64,000 bases of DNA from assembly GCA_938002965.1 (NCBI GenBank), contig CALKZY010000037.1:1-64000 (forward strand). Direction: 5' to 3'. Source of the DNA: an uncultured Acidimicrobiales bacterium. GTDB lineage: Bacteria; Actinomycetota; Acidimicrobiia; Acidimicrobiales; SZUA-35. Shown here in pieces: positions 52,730-61,676 of the stretch. The position numbers were made by a program, and so were the translations under genes. The number at the start of each line of letters is the position of its first letter. The first letter of the stretch is position 1. Below the pieces are notes generated by a model. That model searched no databases. It was not told the origin of the DNA and worked only from the letters and a program-made list of their open reading frames with translations.

Positions 52730-53719
52730 ATGGTGGGCGCCGTGAGATCCGTACCCGCCGTCCTCGACCGCTTCGAACAGATCCGCCGGTCAGGCCCGTT
52801 CGACTACGCCCATCACCACTATCACGACGGTGGACGCCACCGTTTCCATCTGGTGATAGGGGCCATCATCCACGGCAACGAGGTTGGCAGTCTGCCGTCG
52901 GTCTTGTCGCTGATCGACTCGCTTAACGCCGGGACCGTGCACTTCGGTGGGCGCCTCACCATCGTGTTGGGGAATCCGGAAGCGGCACTGGCGGATAAAC
53001 GATTCCTCGACGTGGATTTGAACCGGGTCTTTGTTGATGACCCGCCCTCAGGGCACGAAAGCGAACGAGCCCGAGCAATCATGCCGATTCTCGACGAGGC
53101 CGACGTGTTCTTCGACATCCACCAGACGATCCTCGAATCTGACCGCCCCTTCTACACGTTTCCCTTCAGCCAACCGGGCTGGCACTGGGCCCGGGCGGTG
53201 GGCGGGGCCTCTACCTGGGTGACTAGGGCACCGGGCGCCACGTTTTCGGCTGGCACCGTCAATGCCGACGAATACGTGCGGATGCAGAACAAGCCGGGAC
53301 TGACCTTGGAGTTGGGTGCTATGGGCTTCAGCAACCAAGCCGATACTGTGGCCGCCGCCGCCCTTGACCGTCTGCTAGCCGTGGCCGATGCCGTTGGCTC
53401 AGGTCAGGCAACGGCAGCCGATATGGCGGAACAGCAGCCGGAGTTGAACTTCGTGCAGACTGCCTGGTCGCAACGCTTCGACCAGCCGACCATGCGTTTG
53501 CGGGCCGGGCTCTACAACTTCCAGGCGGTGTCGCAGGGCGAAACACTGTCTGCTCCTGACACGCCGGTGATCACGGCCCCGTCCGACGGGATGGTGCTGT
53601 TTCCCAAGTACCCGGACTACGACGATGACGGCGCAGCCGTCGAACCCCGTCCGGGTGAGATCGTTCGCACCGTTGAACCTTTGGAGCAACACCCGTTGGA
53701 GATCTGGCCCGGCTCATAA
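52730..53719 (+). CDS. Succinylglutamate desuccinylase/aspartoacylase-family zinc hydrolase
   Basis: This 329-residue enzyme of the M14-like deacylase group has the zinc site VIGAIIHGNEVGSLPS (H..E) with the third ligand in FFDIHQTILESDRPFYTF, and DLNRVFVDDPPSGHESERA, the substrate region. It would remove an acyl group from an amino acid or N-acyl amine. The ATG at 52730 was chosen; a frame opening at 52538 would overlap the divergent phosphotransferase gene. A GTG at 52742 is possible. Confidence 0.85.
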   Translation: MVGAVRSVPAVLDRFEQIRRSGPFDYAHHHYHDGGRHRFHLVIGAIIHGNEVGSLPSVLSLIDSLNAGTVHFGGRLTIVLGNPEAALADKRFLDVDLNRVFVDDPPSGHESERARAIMPILDEADVFFDIHQTILESDRPFYTFPFSQPGWHWARAVGGASTWVTRAPGATFSAGTVNADEYVRMQNKPGLTLELGAMGFSNQADTVAAAALDRLLAVADAVGSGQATAADMAEQQPELNFVQTAWSQRFDQPTMRLRAGLYNFQAVSQGETLSAPDTPVITAPSDGMVLFPKYPDYDDDGAAVEPRPGEIVRTVEPLEQHPLEIWPGS

Positions 53720-53837
53720 CCGCCTAGTCCACAGCAGCCCGGGTTGACCGGTGGTTTGGGTATGCGGCCGGACGATCTGCAACTATGACAGCCATGAGTG
53801 ATAGGGCTGTCGCAATCACCAAGACCAGGAGTGTCTC

Positions 53838-54521
53838 ATGACCGGTTTCCAATCGGCGTATCAGACAACCATTGACTCGGCCACATCTCGGGCATTGGTC
53901 GTCGAGGCGGTGGAGCAAGCGACCGAGCTCATTGCTCAACCGGAGGTGGCGCAGCGATGGGATCAGCCCAGCGCCCTCGACGGGATGACGGTGGGAGCGT
54001 TGTGCGCCCATCTGGTTCGGGCGGCCGGTGCCACTTCGGCCTACCTCGATCGGGCCACCGACCTGCCAGTTGATGCTGCAGGCAACCCAGCCGAGGTGCT
54101 CACCCCAGTTACCTATTTCAACGCCGCGTTGGAGGCGCCCATTCACGACCGGATCAAGGAGGTCTCGGCTGATGAGGCTTCGGTCGGCCACGATGTGGTG
54201 TTGGAGGAGGCTCGACGAGTGCTGGACGGTCTGGCCGAACGCTTGCCGGCGGAACCGCAGGACCGCATGATTGCAGCGCTCGGTGGTCGGCAGTTGACCT
54301 TGGACGACTTCTGTCGAACCCGCCTCATCGAAGTGCTCTATCACCTCGATGATTTGGCCGTGAGTGTGGGTTTGGAGTCACCGCCCCCGAATCCACAGGC
54401 AGTTGGTGAGATAGCAGCCATCCTCACCGGCATCGCCCGCCACCGCCACGGCGACTGGGCCGTGCTACGACTCCTTGGCCGGGCCGAGCGCACGACCCCG
54501 GGAGTTCTCCCGGTTATCTAG
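53838..54521 (+). CDS. Mycothiol-dependent maleylpyruvate isomerase-like (DinB-fold) protein
   Basis: This 227-residue protein fits the actinobacterial maleylpyruvate-isomerase N-terminal (DinB-like) family: RWDQPSALDGMTVGALCAHLVRAAGATSAYLDR at the N-terminal helix with its metal-type His, and DDFCRTRLIEVLYHLDDLAVSVGL with the later His. Most members are predicted to use mycothiol and their reactions are unknown. It overlaps the convergent VOC gene by 4 bases. Confidence 0.83.
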   Translation: MTGFQSAYQTTIDSATSRALVVEAVEQATELIAQPEVAQRWDQPSALDGMTVGALCAHLVRAAGATSAYLDRATDLPVDAAGNPAEVLTPVTYFNAALEAPIHDRIKEVSADEASVGHDVVLEEARRVLDGLAERLPAEPQDRMIAALGGRQLTLDDFCRTRLIEVLYHLDDLAVSVGLESPPPNPQAVGEIAAILTGIARHRHGDWAVLRLLGRAERTTPGVLPVI

Positions 54522-55261
54522 CCAGCGCGGCTGGGGCGCCGGGTGAGGCAGTAGGCCATGCCGGCTGGGTCGGTCATGACCGTCCAGTGGTCGAACCGTT
54601 CGACTTCAAATGCTCCAGCTTGCACATGTTTAGCTGCCAACTCGTCGACAAGTGGACCGCAGGAGAAGTCCAGATGTCCGTGGGCAGCATCTTCGGCAGT
54701 GTCTTTGGCTGGGCCGAGACGTTGAACCAGTAGTCGAAGCGGCAGGCTAGCCGGTTGGGCAAACGACCGGAACTCGTCAGATACCGGATCGTTCACTGTC
54801 CAGCCGGTGAGCCGAGACCAGAACGCCACCTCGGCATCGAAGAGCTCGCCGGGCACATCAAGGCAAATCTGATCAGCGGCGTGCGGTCGGGCGGCATCAA
54901 TGGTGGGCGCCGCTTCGGCATTCCCGTCAAAAGGCACGATGCAAAAAGCAGCACCGCCGGGTGTTGCCAGCACACTGTGGCCCGGTTGGACGACGACGGT
55001 TGCCCCGGCATCCACGGCTTCTTGGGTTGCTACTGGAATGTCGTCGACCACCAGATCCAGGTGGACTCCGGGAGGTCCGTCGTCGAGTCGCTGCAATTCA
55101 AGATGCATGGCCCCCGAAGTGGGATGCAAGTGAACAAACTCAGGGTGCTTCGGGTGGATCTCACCCCAAGTGGTGTTGGTGACCTCAGCCCAGAACCGGC
55201 CAGCCCGCTCGAACGAGTCAGCCGGAAGGTCAATCACCGCGTTGAGCCATCTGATGTCCAT
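54518..55261 (-). CDS. VOC/glyoxalase-fold protein, two tandem domains
   Basis: The 247-residue protein starts at ATG 55261 (MDIRWLNAVIDLPADSF). It carries two VOC halves: the first has RWLNAVIDLPADSFERAGRFWAEVTNTTWG and GVHLDLVVDDIPVATQEAVDAGATVV; the second ends HLDFSCGPLVDELAAKHVQAGAFEVER...MTDPAGMAYCLTRRP. Such proteins are often metal-dependent enzymes or drug-binding proteins. It converges with the isomerase-like gene. The upstream frame to 55357 overlaps the divergent esterase promoter and is not used. Confidence 0.85.
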   Translation of the reverse strand: MDIRWLNAVIDLPADSFERAGRFWAEVTNTTWGEIHPKHPEFVHLHPTSGAMHLELQRLDDGPPGVHLDLVVDDIPVATQEAVDAGATVVVQPGHSVLATPGGAAFCIVPFDGNAEAAPTIDAARPHAADQICLDVPGELFDAEVAFWSRLTGWTVNDPVSDEFRSFAQPASLPLRLLVQRLGPAKDTAEDAAHGHLDFSCGPLVDELAAKHVQAGAFEVERFDHWTVMTDPAGMAYCLTRRPSRAG

Positions 55262-55393
55262 CAGGCGAATACTAGTCTTCAGGTTGAGACGCCGGAGTCG
55301 TAAAGCTGACCAGAGATACCGGACACCATCGGCTGGCCCGGCAAGTTCCGTTTGCATAGTCTTGGTCTAACCAGAAACGAAGGGGACTTTCTC

Positions 55394-56458
55394 ATGGCTA
55401 ACCTCCCAGGGCGACTTGGCGATCCGAACATGCAGATCGGTGACGACCCGCGGGCTGATCCCCGCTTGGTTGCTGCACTGCGAACCATCGAGTTGGACAA
55501 AGCGCCTCCGCCGTTGCCGATCGACGCCAGCGCCCCCATGGAGGCCATCCTCGAAGTGTGCGCCGCCGCAGAGGAAGGCTTCAATCAGCTAGGTCCGATG
55601 TTCATGGGCTCAACCCCTGCAGTGCAGGGCGTGACCCGAACCACCGAAACAATCGCCGGGGTCGACGGCAACGAGATCAATCTGTACGTCCACCGGCCCG
55701 ACAAAGCCGATGGGCCGTTGCCGGCCATTGTGCACACCCACGGTGGCGGCATGGTCATGTTGGAGGCCTCCAACCCGGGCTACACCCGCTGGCGGGACGA
55801 CCTGGCGGCCGCAGGCCTTATCGCCATCGGCGTCGAGTTCCGTAACGGCGCCGGAGTGCTCGGCCCTCACCCGTTCCCGGCTGGACTCAATGACTGCGTC
55901 TCAGCCGCCCGCTGGGTGGTAGACAACGCTGGGTCACTCGGAGCGTCAAAGGTGATCATGTCCGGCGAGTCCGGTGGCGGCAATCTGTCGCTAGCGGTCG
56001 GACTCCAGGCGCGCCAGGACGGCTGGATTGGCGACATCGCCGGTATCTACGCTCAGTGTCCGTACATCTCGAACATGTACCACGAGCCGCCGGACGAGTT
56101 GCCGTCACTGACTGAGAATGACGGCTACTTCTTGGACGTGGGCAACCAGATGGCCACCCTGGCCGTGGCGTACGACCCTGATGGGGCCAACGCCACCAAT
56201 CCGCTGGCTTGGCCCTACCACGCTGAGGTGGCAGATCTTGAGGGCCTGCCACCACACGTGATTTCGGTGAACGAGTTGGACCCGTTGCGAGACGAAGGGC
56301 TCAGCTACTACCGCAAACTGTTGGCCGCTGGGGTGAGCGCTGTAGGCCGAACCGTGAACGGCACCTGTCACGCCGGCGACTGCATCTTCCTCGACGCCAT
56401 GCCCGACGTCTACGCCTCGACCATCGCCGACATTAAGTCATTCGCTGACTCGCTCTAG
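55394..56458 (+). CDS. Alpha/beta hydrolase, hormone-sensitive-lipase family esterase
   Basis: This 354-residue esterase has the oxyanion motif THGGGMVM, nucleophile GESGGGNLSLAVGLQ, acid residue near NELDPLRDEG and the His in NGTCHAGDCIFL. A 90-residue N-terminal cap precedes the core. ATG 55394 (MANLPGRLGD) was chosen; an ATG at 55352 would add 14 residues. It is followed by a strong hairpin. Confidence 0.88.
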   Translation: MANLPGRLGDPNMQIGDDPRADPRLVAALRTIELDKAPPPLPIDASAPMEAILEVCAAAEEGFNQLGPMFMGSTPAVQGVTRTTETIAGVDGNEINLYVHRPDKADGPLPAIVHTHGGGMVMLEASNPGYTRWRDDLAAAGLIAIGVEFRNGAGVLGPHPFPAGLNDCVSAARWVVDNAGSLGASKVIMSGESGGGNLSLAVGLQARQDGWIGDIAGIYAQCPYISNMYHEPPDELPSLTENDGYFLDVGNQMATLAVAYDPDGANATNPLAWPYHAEVADLEGLPPHVISVNELDPLRDEGLSYYRKLLAAGVSAVGRTVNGTCHAGDCIFLDAMPDVYASTIADIKSFADSL

Positions 56459-56473
56459 ACCGGGAATGGGAAA

Positions 56474-56512
56474 GCCCATGACCGGGTCACCGTTGGCAAC
56501 CTGGTCATGGGC
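56474..56512 (+). terminator. Hairpin after the esterase gene
   Basis: GCCCATGACCGGGT and ACCTGGTCATGGGC form a 14-base stem with one G-T pair around an 11-base loop, 15 bases after the esterase stop. No T-run follows. Confidence 0.65.
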
Positions 56513-56559
56513 CTAGAAACATAGGCTCAAGTTCTACCAGCAGAGAATGGGCCCTTGGG

Positions 56560-56787
56560 TCACCGGCCTAGGTGAAGCGCTGCATCGGTGAGTGCTGACC
56601 ACAAGGCAGGTAGACGATCTGGGCACATCTCGGCTAGGAATGGAACCAGGGCCTCGCCGGCCGTGGACTCGTCGCCGCCTATGTGGAAGTAAGGGCTGGA
56701 AGCAAAGACTTTGCTCGGCTTCAGTTGCGGCTTCAGCGGTTTGCCTAAGACGGCTCGAGCGACTCTGAGTGGATGGGCCTCGTGGGT
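56560..56787 (-). other. Open frame of 75 codons directly after the EamA stop, without start codon (gene remnant?)
   Basis: This fills most of the 329-base gap before the EamA gene's 3' end. Directly after the EamA TGA, the same frame stays open to a TGA at 56560 and reads, in part, VARAVLGKPLKPQLKPSKVF and ASSPYFHIGGDESTAGEALV. Codon use looks like that of a gene, but there is no start codon before an inner ATG. It is not a family I recognise and may be the tail of a deleted gene or a former C-terminal extension. Confidence 0.4.
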
Positions 56788-57666
56788 TCAGGCGTCCCGA
56801 ACGTTGGCGGTCACCACCAAATAGACGCCGGCTACCACGAGGATTCCGCCGAGGGCTTCAGCGAAACCTAGAGCCTCGCCTCGAATCAGCCAGCCAAAGA
56901 GCACCCCAAACACTGGGATGAGGTAGGCCGAAGCCGCCGCTTGGGTGGGTGTAGCGCGGCGAACAACGGTGGCCATCAACGAGAAGGTGACGGCGTTGGC
57001 TGGGATCGACGAGTACAGCAGCGGCACCAGCAACCCGATCGACCAGTCGGTGTTAGCGGTGCCTTCCACCAAGAAGGCAAACGGCAGCAACATGAAAGCC
57101 GACATGATCAGCTGAACCCCTACCAACATGATGGGGCTGATTCGGCTGAAGTCCTTCCACTTCATGAATACCGTGCCGAAGGCCCAGGCCAGGGCTGAAA
57201 TCAACAGCGAGAAAATACCGACCACGGCGGCCGAGCCGGACAGCGACGGCGACGCCAGAACTGCGGTGCCGGCGAAACCGACGAGCAAACCAAGTTGACC
57301 TAAACGAGGGATGGCGCCCCGCAACAACAGCACCGTCAACACCGCGGTGAACAACGGCATGGTGCTTGACATCAGTGAGGCCACGCCAGCCGGCACCCGG
57401 TTGACGCCGAAGACCAACAGGCCACTGGACACGGTGGTGATGGACAGGCCGACGACGAAGATTCGGGCAAGGTCATCAATGCGGCGGGGGAGACGTTCGC
57501 CTCGGAAGAAGGCGAAGGCGACTAGGAACGAGCCGCCGATCACTGTTCGCATGGCGGCAAGAAGGACCGGTGTGGTGTGGTCGAGAGCGAACTTCAACGA
57601 CGTGAAGTTGCCGCCAATCAACATGGCCACCAGCACCACGGTTGCCAACACCAGGCGAGAACTCAT
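56788..57666 (-). CDS. EamA-family (DMT) transporter
   Basis: This protein of about 292 residues has ten hydrophobic segments in two EamA repeats (VVLVAMLIGGNFTSLKFALDHTTPVLLAAMRTVIGGSFLVAFAF; VGVQLIMSAFMLLPFAFLVEG...AASAYLIPVFGVLFGWLIRGEALGFAEALGGILVVAGVYLV). It exports metabolites or drugs; the substrate cannot be read from the sequence. ATG 57666 was chosen because the first helix follows at once; the frame is open to 57735. The same frame continues past its stop codon. Confidence 0.9.
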   Translation of the reverse strand: MSSRLVLATVVLVAMLIGGNFTSLKFALDHTTPVLLAAMRTVIGGSFLVAFAFFRGERLPRRIDDLARIFVVGLSITTVSSGLLVFGVNRVPAGVASLMSSTMPLFTAVLTVLLLRGAIPRLGQLGLLVGFAGTAVLASPSLSGSAAVVGIFSLLISALAWAFGTVFMKWKDFSRISPIMLVGVQLIMSAFMLLPFAFLVEGTANTDWSIGLLVPLLYSSIPANAVTFSLMATVVRRATPTQAAASAYLIPVFGVLFGWLIRGEALGFAEALGGILVVAGVYLVVTANVRDA

Positions 57667-57757
57667 CGCTGGCGTGTCTCTGGATTTGGCCGCTGTCACT
57701 GCTCCAAGGGTGGTGGCCAACGACCGTGGCGTCAAACCGTCACAGTGAACCGTTAGC

Positions 57758-57795
57758 AGTTGCCGGTGGCTGTAGGACTACAGCCACCGGCAACT
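57758..57795. terminator. Perfect 18-bp inverted repeat with 2-base loop
   Basis: AGTTGCCGGTGGCTGTAG is followed by GA and its exact reverse complement. It lies 18 bases after the stop of the large surface-protein gene (minus strand) and ahead of the EamA gene. No T-run is present, so it may be a terminator or a protein-binding palindrome. Confidence 0.7.
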
Positions 57796-57813
57796 AGCAG
57801 ATAAACGGCAGGT

Positions 57814-59940
57814 TCAGCCGAGGTCGACCAGTGAAATTCGGTCGACACAAACCGTGGACGGTCCGTGCTCACCGAGGTTCAACGTGATGCCTGCCACCGG
57901 TTCGTCGGTTGCTGCGGTGAACTCGAAGACATCGGCCTGGTCCGGCGTGCCGTCGTCTTGCTCAATGGTGATGGCCGAGGACAAGTAGGACCGGTACCCG
58001 CCGCCCAGTTCTTGGACCTCGATGCGGCCGGTCGTCTGCCGGTCAGCTGAGACGGTGACTTCCACCCGGTAGGTGTGACCGGCTAGCAAACTGAACCGGG
58101 CTTGGCCGAAGGCAGCGTCCCACGGACGCACTGCGCCATCGGGTACCTCCATGCACGCTTCGCCGTCGCCGGCCTGGACGTTGATGTTTGTCCACCAGGT
58201 CTCACCCAAGTCGTGATTAAGGTCCGGATCTTCGAGTAGCTCGATTCCCGACGGTGGGTTGCCTGGTCTCGTAGTGGATGAGGTGCTGCTGGTAGTCGGG
58301 GTTGTGCTCGTCGAGCTTGTGGTGGGAGCGGTCGGCTCGGTCGTTGTTGTCGAGCTGGTGGGCCCGGTCGGATTATCTGACCCGTCGAGCTTCCAAACGT
58401 GGACCACGGTGCGGCCGTACCTTACGGCGTTGCTTTCAGCCACGTAGATCAGACCACGCTCGACGTCGTAGGCAGCCGATTCGAGTAGTGCACAGGGGCC
58501 GCTAACCACTTCGCGTGGGATGTGGGTTGAGACCGGAAGGACCGACTCGGGGGCCCGAAGACCCTGGGCCACCTCGGCTAGGTCGTCTGAGCTGTAGAAC
58601 AGCATCATCGGCTCGAACGGTCCGCCGTTCCAGCCCTTGTAGCCGGGGCACATGACGTCGGGGTCGATCGGCTTGTCTCGGCAGTCCTCGACGCCGATGA
58701 TCCGTTCATCGTCGGGGTAGGCCTTGCCCGGGACTCCGTAGCAGGTGTAGCCGATGCTCTTGCGTCCGACGATCATCAGACCGGAGTGGTCCTCGGTCTC
58801 AACCCACACCCCGCCTTCCCACAGGTCAGCGGCGCGGTAGTCGGGGAACGTGCAGGCCGTTGGGTCGCCCATGCACTCTTGAATGAACGGGTGCGTCAGC
58901 AGCTTGGTTGCCCCCAACTCGGCGTTGTCGGAGAGATCGCTCTCCTCCGAGGGAGCGATGGCTATAAGGCTTGGACCCTGTCCGCCACCGTTGGTTCCGG
59001 CTGGCCGATGATTGCCGGCGATGAGGCGTCGCCCACCCAGGTACTGGTCGGCGAACGACTTCGGTGCGGTGAAGAGGTAGTTGCTGGTCTTGGCGTTGTG
59101 GAAGGCTTCACCCCGAGGACCGATGTGCCAGGTGCCTGCCGGGTCGCTGAAATCGCTTCGGGTCCAACCCAACGAGTCGAGGTCGGCGGCAGCGGCGTTG
59201 TACCAGTCTCGAATGTTCCAAGCGATTCGGTCGCTGTCATCCAGGTACGCCAAGCCCGCTACTTCGACTGACTCGCAGGTGAAGGGGCATTCGATTCGGC
59301 CGCCGGTGATGTCCACCGGCTCCCGTAGTATCTCGGCCAGGGGTAGATCGTTGGTGTTCGACGAAATGACCGGCGTTGGAATGGCCACCTCACCCACCAG
59401 TCGATCCGCCTTTCGACCGGCCATGACCAGCGAACCAGGGTTGTCGGCGTTAGAGCCAGGGTCACCGGAGGGTAGGTAGGTCATGGCGTGGCCATTGGAA
59501 GTCCAGGCATCGGTTTCGGGCAAGATAAACGCCCCCTGATAGTCAAGAGCGTCGAACCCCAATTGCGTCGGAGTGGTTGGTGCTGCGTCGGCAACCGCCG
59601 CTGCTTCGGTTTGCGAACCGGTGTCCGGCTCGGCTGCCACTTCGGTTGATGAGTCCCGGTCGTCCGATTGCCGAGAGGTCAGGCTGGTGGCTGAGATCAT
59701 CAGAACCGCAGCCGCCGCGGCGAAGGCCAAAGCAGCCACTGACGGTCCGTTGATGAACCGTCGGCGCGAACCAAGCGTGACAACTTCAGGCGGCGCCTCG
59801 GCAACAAAGAGACTGTCGTTGTCCAGGGCTTCTGAGGTCCCGTAGCTTGTCGCTTCCGCTCGACGTTCGATAGCGTCGTCGAGGATCGAACCGTAGGCGC
59901 CCAACGAGCGTTCCAACGTGTTCCCCTTGTCGTCGTTCAT
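57814..59940 (-). CDS. Membrane-anchored surface protein with carbohydrate-binding-like C-terminus, candidate anti-sigma/sensor partner
   Basis: This 708-residue protein has a cytoplasmic N-terminus of about 65 residues, one helix (VAALAFAAAAAVLMISATSL), and a large outside part of about 400 residues with several cysteine pairs (CPFTCESVEVAGLAYLDDSDRIAWNIRDWY, QECMGDPTACTFPDY) that could be a beta-propeller-like domain. A Thr/Ser linker leads to a C-terminal CBM-like jelly roll (ETWWTNINVQAGDGEACMEVPDG...RFSLLAGHTYRVEVTVSADRQ). Its start overlaps the sigma-factor stop by 4 bases (ATGA). The one-helix layout and coupling make it a likely anti-sigma or signal receptor, though its N-terminus has no clear anti-sigma motif. 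Confidence 0.75.
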   Translation of the reverse strand: MNDDKGNTLERSLGAYGSILDDAIERRAEATSYGTSEALDNDSLFVAEAPPEVVTLGSRRRFINGPSVAALAFAAAAAVLMISATSLTSRQSDDRDSSTEVAAEPDTGSQTEAAAVADAAPTTPTQLGFDALDYQGAFILPETDAWTSNGHAMTYLPSGDPGSNADNPGSLVMAGRKADRLVGEVAIPTPVISSNTNDLPLAEILREPVDITGGRIECPFTCESVEVAGLAYLDDSDRIAWNIRDWYNAAAADLDSLGWTRSDFSDPAGTWHIGPRGEAFHNAKTSNYLFTAPKSFADQYLGGRRLIAGNHRPAGTNGGGQGPSLIAIAPSEESDLSDNAELGATKLLTHPFIQECMGDPTACTFPDYRAADLWEGGVWVETEDHSGLMIVGRKSIGYTCYGVPGKAYPDDERIIGVEDCRDKPIDPDVMCPGYKGWNGGPFEPMMLFYSSDDLAEVAQGLRAPESVLPVSTHIPREVVSGPCALLESAAYDVERGLIYVAESNAVRYGRTVVHVWKLDGSDNPTGPTSSTTTTEPTAPTTSSTSTTPTTSSTSSTTRPGNPPSGIELLEDPDLNHDLGETWWTNINVQAGDGEACMEVPDGAVRPWDAAFGQARFSLLAGHTYRVEVTVSADRQTTGRIEVQELGGGYRSYLSSAITIEQDDGTPDQADVFEFTAATDEPVAGITLNLGEHGPSTVCVDRISLVDLG

Positions 59941-60395
59941 TGCCGCACTCCCAGTCTTTTGCGTAGCTTCTTCATGCCCCGGTTCAGGTGATTGCGGAGC
60001 GAGGAGACAGACACGTCAAGAACCTCGGCTGCTTCGGCGTAGGTGTAGTTGAAGCTGTGAACCAAAAGCACGGCCGCTCGCTGTTGGGGAGATAACTCTT
60101 CCAACGCGGGCACCAAGCCGGGCTCAATCTCAGGCATCCGCCATTCCGGCACCGGTGGTAGTTCCACCGGCTGGGGAGCCTTCAGCCGCTTCTTAGCGAA
60201 GTTGAGTCCGACGGTGAACAAGTAGCCGGTGGGATTTTCCATCTCGGCTAGCCGGTCACGCTTGTCCCACCCGACAGCCAAGGCATGGGCGGCGGCATCA
60301 AGCCCGACGTCCATGCCCACCGCGGCCACCAACCCTCGTTCGAGCTTTGGCTTGACGTCGGTTAGGACGGTTTCGGTGATCTCCATCGTGTCCAT
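59937..60395 (-). CDS. ECF-like sigma factor coupled to a surface protein
   Basis: This 152-residue protein has a shortened region 2 (VGLDAAAHALAVGWDKRDRLAEMENPTGYLFTVGLNFAKKRLK) and a clear region 4 (LSPQQRAAVLLVHSFNYTYAEAAEVLDVSVSSLRNHLNRGMKKLRKRLGV). It is smaller than usual ECF factors (about 170-200 residues) and the N-terminal helices of region 2 are weak. Its stop overlaps the start of the surface-protein gene by 4 bases. The pair probably regulates envelope or polysaccharide genes elsewhere, as no others are co-oriented here. Confidence 0.8.
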   Translation of the reverse strand: MDTMEITETVLTDVKPKLERGLVAAVGMDVGLDAAAHALAVGWDKRDRLAEMENPTGYLFTVGLNFAKKRLKAPQPVELPPVPEWRMPEIEPGLVPALEELSPQQRAAVLLVHSFNYTYAEAAEVLDVSVSSLRNHLNRGMKKLRKRLGVRQ

Positions 60396-60497
60396 CTGCT
60401 AGCTAAAGGCCGAAATAGCTCGATAGGTGTCACAAGTTTCTTCGCGGTTGTTGCTTCGACTAGTTCTAGCCGAGCTAGGTCAGTGGCCGAAAGGCTG

Positions 60498-61490
60498 CTA
60501 GCTGGAAAAGTCGAACTGCTCGAACGCCCGCCGTAGAGCGGCCGACGATGCTGCCCGGGCTTCGTCGCCGCAAGCTAGGGTCATGCCAAAGATTCCGTGG
60601 ATGACATCGTCAAGTTGGGCTCGCTCAACGGGTACCCCGGCTGCTTCCAACAAGTCGGCGTAGGCCCGACCTTCGTCTCGCAACGGATCGTACCCGGCGG
60701 TGAACAGGTACGTCGGGGGCAGGTGGCTGATCAGCTCGGTGCCGCTGGCGGCTGTGGGCACAACCCGTGGGTCGTTGCCGTCGTCGGGCTTGATGTACTG
60801 ATCCCAGAACCACTTCATCCCCCGGGTGGTGAGGAAGTAGCCGCTGGCGTTCTCGCTGTAGCTGGGGGTCGAATAGTCGGGAGCGATCACCGGATAGATC
60901 AAGTGCTGATGGGTAAGCCCGAGACCTTGGCGGGTGGCTTCAATGGCCACGCAGGCCGCCAGGTTACCTCCGGCCGAGTCGCCGCCAACCGCCACCCGGG
61001 CTGCATCTACCCCGAGCTCTTCGGTGTTGGCCAACACCCATTCGGTTACTGCCATGCAGTCCTCGAACGCGGCGGGGAAGGGTTTCTCCGGAGCTAGTCG
61101 ATAGTCGACCGACACGATCACACAGTTGGCGTCGCGGCACATGGCCCGGCACGGCAGGTCGCCGGTCTCCAGATCGCCTAGAACCCAGCCTCCACCGTGG
61201 AACCACACCATCACAGGGAGAAGTTCGTCGCCTGCGGCTGCTGACTCGGTCGGGCGATACATTCGCACCGCGATTTCGCCCGCACCGCTAGGGCCGGGAA
61301 CCGTCTGTTCGCTGATCGACCCGACGTCGGGCAGATGGTCGGGAGCAACTCTAAGGAACACGAAGATCTCCCTCGCTCGCTCCGGAGTCATGTCGGGAAA
61401 GTCGGGTATTTCTAGCTCGATCAGTTTGTCCAGCAACCCTTGGCATTCATCTCGCAGCGGTGGTCGCTCAGCTGTTTCAGTGTCGGTCAC
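60498..61490 (-). CDS. Alpha/beta hydrolase, hormone-sensitive-lipase family esterase
   Basis: This 330-residue esterase has oxyanion motif VMVWFHGGGWVLGDLET, nucleophile VAVGGDSAGGNLAACVAIEA, acid in FTAGYDPLRDEG and His in DDVIHGIFGM. It is the second esterase of this type in the window but only distantly similar to the one at 55.4 kb. It likely hydrolyses short-chain esters. Divergent from the SDR gene, with about 190 bases between. Confidence 0.92.
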   Translation of the reverse strand: MTDTETAERPPLRDECQGLLDKLIELEIPDFPDMTPERAREIFVFLRVAPDHLPDVGSISEQTVPGPSGAGEIAVRMYRPTESAAAGDELLPVMVWFHGGGWVLGDLETGDLPCRAMCRDANCVIVSVDYRLAPEKPFPAAFEDCMAVTEWVLANTEELGVDAARVAVGGDSAGGNLAACVAIEATRQGLGLTHQHLIYPVIAPDYSTPSYSENASGYFLTTRGMKWFWDQYIKPDDGNDPRVVPTAASGTELISHLPPTYLFTAGYDPLRDEGRAYADLLEAAGVPVERAQLDDVIHGIFGMTLACGDEARAASSAALRRAFEQFDFSS

Positions 61491-61676
61491 GGCATCTAGG
61501 GTGCTGGCTCATCGCAGGCACGTCAAACCGATAGGCCTCCGATACTCAAGACTTTGCTCTTTATGCCAGCTCCTCAGCACCGAGCGGTTTGAATTTGTCC
61601 TTAGCGGTTGGCCTCACCGTTCAGTTCGAATCGATCGGATTTCCGCACTACGATCTCGTTAGCTGAAGGAGAGAGA

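Noticed and set aside
61620..61650. A GTTCGAATC tRNA T-loop-like string
   Set aside because: No T-stem, anticodon arm or acceptor stem could be drawn around it.
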